Source: Serinicoccus marinus DSM 15273 (GTDB taxonomy: Bacteria; Actinomycetota; Actinomycetes; Actinomycetales; Dermatophilaceae). From it: a stretch of 64,000 nt of DNA. The stretch covers positions 1,860,001-1,924,000 of the forward strand of contig NZ_CP043808.1 of NCBI RefSeq assembly GCF_008386315.1, in the 5' to 3' direction. The notes below the pieces were generated by a model that made no database searches, was not told the origin of the DNA, and saw only the letters and a program-made list of their open reading frames with translations. A program made the position numbers and the translations under genes. The first letter of the stretch is position 1; each line of letters starts with the position of its first letter. Shown here one piece after another: positions 37,663 to 45,413 of the stretch.

Positions 37663-38400
37663 TCAGTCCGGCCAGAGCTCGCGCAGGAGAGCGACCGCCG
37701 CCTCGCCGCGGGACCGCTGGAAGGCGCGCAGCGTCGGCAGGCCCAGGGCCAGCCGACGACGCGGACCCGTCCGTCGGGCTGGACCAGCAGGTTGTCCGCC
37801 CGCACGTCGGTGTGGGCCACCGCGTCGCCACGCAGCCGGTCCACCGTGCGCCGCGACAGCTCGTGCAGCTGGTCCAGCCGCGCCGTCACCCAGGGGTCGA
37901 GGTGCTCCGGCGGGTCCGCGTCGAGGCGTGCCCAGCAGCCGAACTCGCCCGCCAGCTCGGCGGCGAGGTCGGGCCAGGCCTCGGGCGCCCGGTGTCCGGC
38001 GATCTCGCCCAGGGCGTCGAGCGTGGCCGCCAGCTCGGCGGTGCTCCACGGGGCGTGCGGGTGCCGACCGTCCACCTCCTCGGTGAGCAGCGCGACCCAG
38101 GTGCCGTCGTCGTAGGCGCCCAGGAGTGCCGGGGACAGCGAGGCCGTCCTGGCTCAGGCTGCGCAGCACCGCGACCTCCCGGCGGTGCAGCCCCGGGGAG
38201 TCCGGGTTCTGCTCGCTGCTCACGGCCTTGACGAAGGCGCGCCGCCCGTCCGCGGTCTCCACCCGGTCCGCCGATCCCGGCGAGAAGCCGGTGGGCTGCG
38301 ACTCGGCCCGGACCACCCGCGCGCCCAGCACCTGCTCTGCCCAGTCGTGCACCCGCTCCGGCAGGTCCGCCCACCCGAGCCGGACGCCGAACTCGCTCAC
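37663..38400 (-). pseudogene. Aminoglycoside/homoserine kinase-type phosphotransferase, decayed
   Basis: An APH-fold kinase remnant. The N-terminus (FSPGSADRVETADGRRAFVKAVS) holds the nucleotide-binding lysine. A C/G4 run at 38131-38134 shifts the frame, after which ALLTEEVDGRHPHAPW and the catalytic loop AVAHTDVRADNLLVQPDGRVRVV follow (HTDVRADN is the HxDxxxxN motif). After GWPWA the sequence jumps directly to LPTLRAFQRSRGEAAVALL, the usual C-terminus, so roughly 60-70 residues appear to be deleted and the frame changes again. The internal loss removes part of the catalytic domain and makes this a true pseudogene unless the assembly is wrong. Copy A of the hairpin repeat lies just downstream. 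Confidence 0.7.
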
Positions 38401-39176
38401 CGGGGCGCGGCCAGCGGGTCATCCTCACCCCACGGCCGCAGCCGCAGCATGCGCGCCCCCTCCCCCAGGCCACGGCGGGACCACTCGCGGAGGGTGTCGA
38501 GGTCGTCGGCGCCGGCCCGGACCATCCGCCCGGAGAAGCCGTCCAGCTCCCCCTCGGCGAAGGCCAGGAGCAGGGCGGTGACGTCCTCGGGGGCGGTCCA
38601 CTCGGTGCGGCCCTCGTGCATCCGCATGGAGTGCGTCATGTCGGTCTCGACCACCCCGGGCGCCAGGTCGAAGGCGTGCACGCCGTGCTCCGCGCCGGCC
38701 TGCGCCACCCCGCCGGTGATCCGGGCGAGCGCCGACTTGGACGCGCAGTATGCCGTCAGGTCGGCCCGCTCGCGGGTGCCGGCCCCGGAGTTGAGGTTCA
38801 CGACGCGGCCGCCGCCGGCGGCGATCATGTGCGGCACGACCGCGCGGGTGAGCAGATAGGGGCCGCGGACGTTGGTGACCATCACCTGCCACCACTCGTC
38901 CACGTCGGACTCCCACAGCGGCACCTCGGTCTCGATGAGACCGGCGTTGTTGACGAGCAGGTCGATCCGCCCGTGCTGCTCGACGACCGCCGCGACGACC
39001 GAGGCGACCTGGTCGGCGTCGGTGACGTCGCACGGCATACCCCGCGCGCCGTCGGCGACCGCCCCGGAGCGGGACAGGCCCACGACCACCCAGCCGTCGG
39101 CGAGCAGGGCGCGGACGAGCAGGTCACCGATGCCCCGCGAGGCGCCGGTGACCAGGGCGACCCGCTGCTGCGTCAC
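38397..39176 (-). CDS. Short-chain dehydrogenase/reductase
   Basis: Classical SDR of 259 residues: cofactor loop VTGASRGIG, CDVTDADQV, NNAG, catalytic serine in NLNSGAG, and YCASK with tyrosine and lysine. An arginine after the second strand (LSRSGA) suggests NADP preference. The substrate is unknown. GTG start overlaps the pheT stop by 4 bases and the end overlaps the phosphotransferase start, so it is a rider on the pheST operon. Confidence 0.88.
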   Translation of the reverse strand: MTQQRVALVTGASRGIGDLLVRALLADGWVVVGLSRSGAVADGARGMPCDVTDADQVASVVAAVVEQHGRIDLLVNNAGLIETEVPLWESDVDEWWQVMVTNVRGPYLLTRAVVPHMIAAGGGRVVNLNSGAGTRERADLTAYCASKSALARITGGVAQAGAEHGVHAFDLAPGVVETDMTHSMRMHEGRTEWTAPEDVTALLLAFAEGELDGFSGRMVRAGADDLDTLREWSRRGLGEGARMLRLRPWGEDDPLAAPR

Positions 39177-41710
39177 CGCTGCACCGCCTCGTGGTCGGCG
39201 ACCGCACGGCCCACCGCTGCGTCGCGGGCGGCGTTGACCTCCTGGGTCGTCAGCGTCCGGTCCGGGGCGCGGAAGTGCATCCGCCAGGCCAGCGAGTGCT
39301 TGTCCTGCGCCACCTGGTCCCCCGCGTAGACGTCGAAGAGCTCCAGGCTCTCCAGGAGTGTGCCCGCCCCCTCCCGCAACGACCGCTCGACCTCGCTGAA
39401 GCGCACCCCACGGGGGACCTCGAGCGCGACGTCGGAGGTCGCCACGGGATGGGTGGACAGCCGGGCGACCTGCGTGCGGTGGTCGCTGGCGCGCACGAGG
39501 ACGTCGAGGTCGAGCTCGGCGGCGCTGGTCCGGTCCGGCAGGCCCAGCCGCTGCACCACCTTCGGGTGGAGCTCGCCGGCCCAGCCCACGCGGGTGCCGT
39601 CGGGGAGCGTCAGGTCGACGCAGCGACCCGGGTGGAAGGGCGCGCGGGTGCTCTGCTGCCGGCGGACCTCGACCCCGAGGGCGTCCGCGACCGCGTGCGC
39701 CCAGCCGACCACGTCGACCACGTCGACCGGGCGGCCCCGGCCCCACCATCCGGCGCGGTCGGCCTGCCCGGCCGCCATCACGGCGACGTGCCAGGGCTGC
39801 GCCGGGACCGCACCGCGGATCTGCGCCAGGACGTCGTCGGCGGGGACCTCACCGACCCCGGGGACCGGGGCCATCGCGTCCGGCTCGGGGTGGGTGACGG
39901 TGTCGATCTCGAAGAGCGCCACGTCGCGGTTGCCGCGGGAGACGTTGCGCAGCACCGCCTCCGGCAAGGTCTGCAGCAGCGCGGTCCGCATCAGGGGCGC
40001 CTCGTCGGACAACGGGTTCGCCAGCCGGACCGCCTGCCGGTGCGGGTCGTCCTCGGCGAGCCCCAGCTCGTCGAAACGGTCGGCGCCGACGAAGGGGTAG
40101 GTCAGCACCTCCTGCAGGCCCTGCCCGGCGAGGGCCGTCGCGACGGCGCGGCGGGCACGCTGCCCGTGGGTGAGGCCGCGTCCACCGATGGCGCGGGGCA
40201 CCACGGAGGGGATCTTGTCGTAGCCGTCGACCCGGGCGACCTCCTCGACGAGGGTCGGCGCGTCGGTGAGGTCCGGGCGCCAGCTCGGGGCGACCACCGA
40301 CACCCGGCGCGGGTCGTCGGTGTCGAAGACCTCGCAGCCGATCATCACGAGCACCTCGCGCACCCGGTCGAAGGAGTAGTTGACGCCCACGTAGGCGGTG
40401 GGCATGGTCAGGTCGAGCTCGATCGCGGCCCGCTCGGCACGCTGGTCGACGTCGGTGATCGCCGGGTCGGCGGTGCCCCCGCCGTGCTCGACCAGCAGGT
40501 CGACCGCGAGCTGGGCCGCGGCAGCCGTCACGTCCGGGTCGACACCGCGCTCGAAGCGCTTCGCCGCCTCGCTGGACAGCTTGTGCCGGCGCGACGTGCG
40601 TCCGACGGTCCGCGGGTCGAAGTGGGCCGCCTCGATGAGGACGTCGGTGGTGACGCCGGGCGTCACCTCGCCGTCCTCGCCGCCCATGACCCCGGCCAGC
40701 GCGAGCACCCGCTCGCCGCCGTCGGTGATGAGCAGGTCCTCGGGGTCGAGCGCGCGGTCCACGTCGTCCAGGGTGGTCAGCCGCTCCCCCGGACGGGCCC
40801 GTCGCACCACGACCGGACCGTGCAGCGTGGCCAGGTCGAAGGCGTGCAGGGGCTGCCCGAGGGCGAGCATGACGTAGTTGGTGACGTCCACGGCGAGCCC
40901 GATGGGCCGCATGCCGGCCTCGGTGAGACGGCGGGCCATCCACTCCGGCGTGGTGCGGGTCAGGTCGATGTCGCGCACGACCCGCGCCAGGTAGCGGTCG
41001 CACCCGGCGACCCCCTCCAGCGGCGTCTCGTCGGCGAGGCGGACGGCATACCCCTCGCCGCTGCCGGTGTCCACGGCGAGCGAGGCGGGGTCGGTGAAGG
41101 CCGCACCGGTGGAGTGGGAGTACTCCCGCGCGATGCCGCGGACCGAGAAGCAGTAGCCGCGGTCTGGCGTGACGTTGACCTCGACGGTCTCGCGGTCCAG
41201 CCCGAGGACGCCGATGAGGTCGTCGCCCGGCGCGAGCCCGGCGACGACGCCCTCGGGCAGGAGTCGGGGCAGCACGAGGATCCCATCGTGGTCCTCCCCG
41301 ATCCCCAGCTCGCGGACCGAGCAGATCATGCCGGCCGAGACGTGGCCGTAGGTCTTGCGGGCGCTGATCGTCAGCGGCCCCTGCGGGGTCGGCAGCGTCC
41401 CACCCGGCAGGATGACGGCGACGAGGTCGCCGACGCCGAAGTTGTGGGCGCCGCAGACGATGCCCTGCGGCTCGCCGGTGCCGTTCGCGGCTCCGACGTC
41501 GACCTGGCACCAGTTGATCGTCTTGCCGTTCTTCTGCTCCTCGGGGGTCATCTCGAGGACCCGGCCGACGACGAGCGGGCCCCCGACACCGCTGGTGTGC
41601 ACGCCTTCCTCCTCGAGACCGACGGCCACGAGGTCGGCGGCGATCTGCTCGCCGGTGACGCCCTCGGGCAGCGTGACGTAGTCGCCGAGCCAGTCGACCG
41701 GAACCCGCAT
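39173..41710 (-). CDS. pheT: Phenylalanyl-tRNA synthetase beta subunit
   Basis: 845 residues. Start MRVPVDWLGDYVTLPEG with the ATG sharing a base with the pheS stop (TGATG). Domain order: N-terminal tRNA-binding OB fold (VCGAHNFGVGDLVAVILPGG), B3/B4 editing domain, B5 DNA-binding-like domain, catalytic-like core, and the C-terminal ferredoxin-like anticodon-binding domain (STHPVATSDVALEVP). Forms the alpha2-beta2 enzyme with PheS. Length is normal. Confidence 0.97.
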   Translation of the reverse strand: MRVPVDWLGDYVTLPEGVTGEQIAADLVAVGLEEEGVHTSGVGGPLVVGRVLEMTPEEQKNGKTINWCQVDVGAANGTGEPQGIVCGAHNFGVGDLVAVILPGGTLPTPQGPLTISARKTYGHVSAGMICSVRELGIGEDHDGILVLPRLLPEGVVAGLAPGDDLIGVLGLDRETVEVNVTPDRGYCFSVRGIAREYSHSTGAAFTDPASLAVDTGSGEGYAVRLADETPLEGVAGCDRYLARVVRDIDLTRTTPEWMARRLTEAGMRPIGLAVDVTNYVMLALGQPLHAFDLATLHGPVVVRRARPGERLTTLDDVDRALDPEDLLITDGGERVLALAGVMGGEDGEVTPGVTTDVLIEAAHFDPRTVGRTSRRHKLSSEAAKRFERGVDPDVTAAAAQLAVDLLVEHGGGTADPAITDVDQRAERAAIELDLTMPTAYVGVNYSFDRVREVLVMIGCEVFDTDDPRRVSVVAPSWRPDLTDAPTLVEEVARVDGYDKIPSVVPRAIGGRGLTHGQRARRAVATALAGQGLQEVLTYPFVGADRFDELGLAEDDPHRQAVRLANPLSDEAPLMRTALLQTLPEAVLRNVSRGNRDVALFEIDTVTHPEPDAMAPVPGVGEVPADDVLAQIRGAVPAQPWHVAVMAAGQADRAGWWGRGRPVDVVDVVGWAHAVADALGVEVRRQQSTRAPFHPGRCVDLTLPDGTRVGWAGELHPKVVQRLGLPDRTSAAELDLDVLVRASDHRTQVARLSTHPVATSDVALEVPRGVRFSEVERSLREGAGTLLESLELFDVYAGDQVAQDKHSLAWRMHFRAPDRTLTTQEVNAARDAAVGRAVADHEAVQR

Positions 41711-42819
41711 CAGATCTCCATCCCGAACTGCGCGTTGAAGCGCACGTCTCCCTCGATCAGCTCCCGCATGTCGGCGATGCCGTGGCGGAACATCGCGGTC
41801 CGCTCCACGCCCATCCCGAAGGCGAAGCCCTGGTAGCGCTCCGGGTCGACCCCGGCCGCGCGCAGCACGTTGTGGTTGACCATCCCGCAGCCGCCCCACT
41901 CGATCCAGCCGGTCCCGCCGCAGGTCCGACAGCCTGGGTCCTCACCGCGGCAGACGAAGCACCGGAAGTCCATCTCCGCGCTCGGCTCGGTGAAGGGGAA
42001 GAAGGCGGGGCGCAACCGGCTGACGATCCCGGGGCCGAACATCGCCTCGGCGAGCCGGTCCAGCGTGCCCCTGAGGTGGGCCATGGTCAGGCCCTCGTCG
42101 ATCGCGATGCCCTCGAGCTGGTGGAAGACGGGGGTATGCGTGGCGTCCAGCTCGTCGGTGCGGAACGTCTTGCCGGGGACGGCGACGTAGAGCGGGACGC
42201 CGCGGTCCAGCAGCGACCGCGCCTGGGTGGGCGAGGTGTGGGTGCGCAGCACCAGCCCGGCCTTGGCCGGGTCGACGAAGAAGGTGTCCTGCATCTGCCG
42301 CGCGGGATGGTCCTTGTCGAAGTTGAGCGCGTCGAAGTTGAACCACTCCGCCTCGACCTGCGGCCCCTCGGCGATCTCCCAGCCCAGGCCGACCATCGCG
42401 TCGGCCATCCGCTCGGCGGTGACGGTGAGCACGTGCCGTCGGCCGAGCGGCCGACGACCCGGGGCGACCGTCAGGTCCATCGCCTCCTCGACGAGGATCC
42501 GCTCGTCGCGCTGGGCCTCCAGCTCGACCTGCCGGGCGGCGAGGGCCTGGTTGACCCGGCCCCGGGCCTGGCCGACAAGCTTGCCCGCCGCGGCCTTCTC
42601 CGAGCCCGGCAGCGAGCCGATGGTGCGGTTGGCCAGGGCGAGCGGTGACCGGTCACCCGCGTGCGCCAGACGGACGTCCTTGAGCTGGTCCAGGTCGGCG
42701 GCCCGCTCGATGGCGATCAGCGCCCCCATGACGTGACCGTCGACCGTCTCGGGCGCGAGATCGGGGACGTGGGGGGCAGGCATACCGTCGGTCGGGTCGG
42801 GGGCATCGGCTGCAGACAC
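41710..42819 (-). CDS. pheS: Phenylalanyl-tRNA synthetase alpha subunit
   Basis: 369 residues. The GTG at 42819 gives MSAADAPDPTDGMPAPH; an ATG 12 codons later is an alternative. N-terminal coiled coil (ADLDQLKDVRLAHAGD, KLVGQARGRVNQALAARQ), then the class II core with motif 2 TFRTDELDATHTPVFHQLEG and motif 3 GFAFGMGVERTAM. A four-cysteine zinc-like cluster (FRCFVCRGEDPGCRTCGGTG) is present, usual for some bacterial PheS. Catalyses Phe adenylation and transfer. Confidence 0.96.
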   Translation of the reverse strand: MSAADAPDPTDGMPAPHVPDLAPETVDGHVMGALIAIERAADLDQLKDVRLAHAGDRSPLALANRTIGSLPGSEKAAAGKLVGQARGRVNQALAARQVELEAQRDERILVEEAMDLTVAPGRRPLGRRHVLTVTAERMADAMVGLGWEIAEGPQVEAEWFNFDALNFDKDHPARQMQDTFFVDPAKAGLVLRTHTSPTQARSLLDRGVPLYVAVPGKTFRTDELDATHTPVFHQLEGIAIDEGLTMAHLRGTLDRLAEAMFGPGIVSRLRPAFFPFTEPSAEMDFRCFVCRGEDPGCRTCGGTGWIEWGGCGMVNHNVLRAAGVDPERYQGFAFGMGVERTAMFRHGIADMRELIEGDVRFNAQFGMEI

Positions 42820-42904
42820 GGCGGCCAGTCTAGGTGCGGACCGGTCCGCCCCTCGACCGGGTTTCGTCCGACACCCCACCGGCGTCGCCCTGTCGGGGAC
42901 GGGA

Positions 42905-43726
42905 TCACGGGAGGCGGGATCGCGCGGTGGCGGAGGCGTGCAGGCACACGGTGGCCGCCATGGCCAGGTTGAGCGACTCGGCGCGGGTGATGGGTATGCG
43001 CACCCGCGCGTCACAGCCGGAGCTCACCTCCGGCGGCAGCCCCCAGGCCTCGTTGCCCATGACCCACGCGTGCCGGCCGGTGAGCCCGGCGTCCGGCAGC
43101 ACGGTCTCGCCGGAGCCGTCCGCGGCGAGCAGCCGGATGCCCCGCTCCCGGCAGGCCGCGAGCAGCTCCCCGACGGGCGTGCCCACGCTCACCGGCAGGT
43201 GGAAGAGGGCGCCGACCGTGGAGCGCACGACCTTAGGGTTGTGGACGTCGACCGAGGCGTCGCTGACCAGCACCGCGTCGGCCCCGAAGGCACTGGCCCC
43301 GCGCAGCACGGTGCCGGCGTTGCCGGGGTCGCGCACGTGGGTCAGCACCACCGCGAACCCGTCCTCCCCCACCGCGTCCAGCGCCTGCGCCAGGGGGACG
43401 TCGACCCGCTCGGCGACCGCCAGGACACCCTGGGGCGAGCCGGTGTCGGCCATCGCCGCCAGCACCGGCTCGGTGCAGCGGTGGACCGGCCGCCCGGCGG
43501 CCACGGCGGTGTCGACCAGCTCGCGGTGCCGCTGTGCCGCCTCGTCGGTGAGGTAGACCGCCCGGGCCCGCCCCGCGGCGTGCCGCAGCAGCTCCCGGAC
43601 GGCCTGCGGCCCCTCCACCAGGAAGGTGCCGGAGCGCTCCCGGGCAGCACGACGCCCCAGCGCGGCGACCGCCCGGACCCGCTCGCTGCGAGGGTTGCTC
43701 AGCAGCGGCTGGTCGGGGTCGCTCAT
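42905..43726 (-). CDS. TrmH/SpoU-family 23S rRNA 2'-O-methyltransferase
   Basis: 273-residue SPOUT methyltransferase. N-terminal substrate-binding domain (LGRRAARERSGTFLVEGPQAVREL) and the knotted SAM-binding domain with motif 1 DPGNAGTVLR, motif 2 VMGNEAWGL and motif 3 IPITRAESLNLAMAA. Located between rplT and pheS as in many Actinobacteria and Firmicutes (YsgA-like). The modified nucleotide is not certain. ATG start; 80 bases before pheS. Confidence 0.92.
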   Translation of the reverse strand: MSDPDQPLLSNPRSERVRAVAALGRRAARERSGTFLVEGPQAVRELLRHAAGRARAVYLTDEAAQRHRELVDTAVAAGRPVHRCTEPVLAAMADTGSPQGVLAVAERVDVPLAQALDAVGEDGFAVVLTHVRDPGNAGTVLRGASAFGADAVLVSDASVDVHNPKVVRSTVGALFHLPVSVGTPVGELLAACRERGIRLLAADGSGETVLPDAGLTGRHAWVMGNEAWGLPPEVSSGCDARVRIPITRAESLNLAMAATVCLHASATARSRLP

Positions 43727-43773
43727 GCGCCGGGGCGTCGGTGGTGCCGGGGTCAGGCGTCGTGTGCCGTGGC

Positions 43774-44160
43774 TCAGGCGGCGGACTCGGCCTTCTCGCC
43801 CGCGGCCGGCACGTTGGCCTTGGCGAGCTCGACGAGGGTGGTGAAGGCCGCCTCGTCGTGCACGGCGAGCTCGGCCAGCATCCGGCGGTCGACCTCGACA
43901 CCGGCGGCCTTGAGGCCCTGGATGAACCGGTTGTAGGTCATGCCGTTGGCGCGCGCACCGGCGTTGATCCGCTGGATCCAGAGGCGACGGAAGTCACCCT
44001 TGCGGGCGCGACGGTCGTTGTAGCTGTAGACCAGGCTGTGGGTGACCTGCTCCTTGGCCTTGCGGTAGAGCCGGCTGCGCTGCCCGCGGTAACCGCTGGC
44101 GCGCTCCAGGACGACCCGACGCTTCTTGTGGGCGTTGACCGCCCGCTTCACGCGTGCCAC
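43774..44160 (-). CDS. rplT: 50S ribosomal protein L20
   Basis: 128 residues: [38 protein letters not shown], and [23 protein letters not shown] are diagnostic. Binds 23S rRNA early in assembly. In many bacteria L20 represses its own operon by binding the leader. GTG start, 50 bases after rpmI. Confidence 0.98.
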   Translation of the reverse strand: MARVKRAVNAHKKRRVVLERASGYRGQRSRLYRKAKEQVTHSLVYSYNDRRARKGDFRRLWIQRINAGARANGMTYNRFIQGLKAAGVEVDRRMLAELAVHDEAAFTTLVELAKANVPAAGEKAESAA

Positions 44161-44211
44161 GTGAGTACTCCTTGACTAGTGCTGGGGGTGGGAAGTTTCA
44201 GGGGTGCCGGC

Positions 44212-44406
44212 TCAGAGGCCGAGCATCTTCTTGACCTTGCGGACGTCGCTGGGGGCGACCTCCTTGTCGTTCACGAGCCGGCGCGCCGCCTGGCTGGTGC
44301 GCTCCTGGAACTTGTGCACGTGGCGTGCACGCTGGTGCATGATCTTGCCGGAGCCGGTGACGCGGAAGCGCTTCTTGGCACCGCTGTGGGTCTTCATCTT
44401 CGGCAT
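44212..44406 (-). CDS. rpmI: 50S ribosomal protein L35
   Basis: 64 residues beginning MPKMKTHSGAKKRFRVTGSGKI, the signature of L35, with KVKKMLGL at the end. ATG at 44406 with AAGGAGATCGGCTC before it. Middle gene of infC-rpmI-rplT. Confidence 0.98.
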   Translation of the reverse strand: MPKMKTHSGAKKRFRVTGSGKIMHQRARHVHKFQERTSQAARRLVNDKEVAPSDVRKVKKMLGL

Positions 44407-44492
44407 GAGCCGATCTCCTTCGTCGTCTCCGCCCGGGGTGCCGGGCGTGGTCCTGGGGTATGCCGTGGGTCCGGGGCCGCTGGCCCCGCACC

Positions 44493-45089
44493 TCACTGCG
44501 GGTCGGTGGCGAGCGTGGCCTCGTCCGACGCGGCCTGGGTGCGCTCGGCGTCGCGCCGCTTGGCCTGCCGGACCTGTGCCTTCTTGGCGGTCGGCCCGAG
44601 CACCATCACCATGTTGCGGCCGTCCTGCTTCGGGGCGCTCTCCACGTGGCCGAGCTCGGCCACGTCCTCGGCCAGGCGCTGCAGCAGCCGGAAGCCGAGC
44701 TCGGGCCGGGACTGCTCGCGGCCACGGAACATGATGGTGACCTTGACCTTGTCGCCGGCCTTGAGGAAGCGCACGACGTGGCCCTTCTTGGTGCCGTAGT
44801 CGTGGTCGTCGATCTTCGGACGGAGCTTGATCTCCTTGATGACCGTGTTGACCTGGTTCTTGCGGGCTTCCCGGGCCTTCATGGCGGTTTCGTACTTGTA
44901 CTTGCCGTAGTCCATGAGCTTGGCGACCGGGGGGCGCGCCATCGGGGCGACCTCGACCAGGTCGAGGTCGGCCTCGGCCGCCAGCCGTAGCGCGTCCTCG
45001 ACGCGCACGATGCCGACCTGTTCCCCGTTGGGGCCCACCAACCGCACTTCCGGGACCCGGATGCGGTCGTTGATGCGAGGCTCGCTGAT
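44493..45089 (-). CDS. infC: Translation initiation factor IF-3, AUC start
   Basis: 198 residues. IF3 binds the 30S subunit and checks the start codon. N-domain: [25 protein letters not shown]; linker [16 protein letters not shown]-domain: [36 protein letters not shown]. The sequence ISEPRIND is preceded by an AAGGAG ribosome site (45102-45097) exactly 7 bases before ATC (45089-45087), and no ATG/GTG lies at a suitable distance. AUU/AUC starts in infC are known and let IF3 repress its own synthesis. A GTG-like start further up (45161) would add a basic tail lacking similarity. Confidence 0.95.
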   Translation of the reverse strand: MSEPRINDRIRVPEVRLVGPNGEQVGIVRVEDALRLAAEADLDLVEVAPMARPPVAKLMDYGKYKYETAMKAREARKNQVNTVIKEIKLRPKIDDHDYGTKKGHVVRFLKAGDKVKVTIMFRGREQSRPELGFRLLQRLAEDVAELGHVESAPKQDGRNMVMVLGPTAKKAQVRQAKRRDAERTQAASDEATLATDPQ

Positions 45090-45341
45090 GTGCCTGCTCC
45101 TTCGTCGTCGTGTCTGACGACCCCGGGCACCAGAAAGGCCTCCTGGCACCTGGGTGCGCAAGAGGCCTGTCCCCCACGGTCCGGCGCAGCACGCACACCC
45201 GAAGGTATGCGCTGCAGCCGCCGCTCGGAGGCGGTGGCGGACCGTGTCGGACCCGGCGACCCGGAGGTCGGCGCGGGTGGGGGCTGAGCCCCTCTTGCAC
45301 GTCGGACGCCGTGGCGCCCGACTGGTCGATTCATCATTCTA
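45090..45341 (-). promoter_or_regulatory. infC operon promoter and leader with attenuator-like hairpin
   Basis: An extended -10 box TGCTAGAAT (TAGAAT at 45341-45336) starts a leader of about 240 bases. Near its end AGGCCTC (45165 region) pairs with GAGGCCT (near 45140), followed by TTTCT: a hairpin placed like an attenuator about 40 bases before infC. The leader may also hold the L20 or IF3 control site, but I cannot identify that element. Confidence 0.5.
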
Positions 45342-45384
45342 GCAGACGGCAGGCCCGCCCCGACCGTGGTCGAGGCGGGCCCAC

Positions 45385-45402
45385 CACCGGCATACGCCGG
45401 TG
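45385..45402. terminator. Stem-loop after the S8 protease gene
   Basis: Perfect 7-base stem CACCGGC/GCCGGTG with a 4-base loop, 12 bases beyond the stop of the protease gene on the minus strand and before the infC promoter. Likely terminator of the protease transcript. Confidence 0.6.
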
Positions 45403-45413
45403 TCAGCGCCTGC

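Noticed and set aside
45090..45161. Upstream in-frame start for infC at 45161.
   Set aside because: It would add a basic tail with no similarity and no ribosome site; the AUC with AAGGAG is better.
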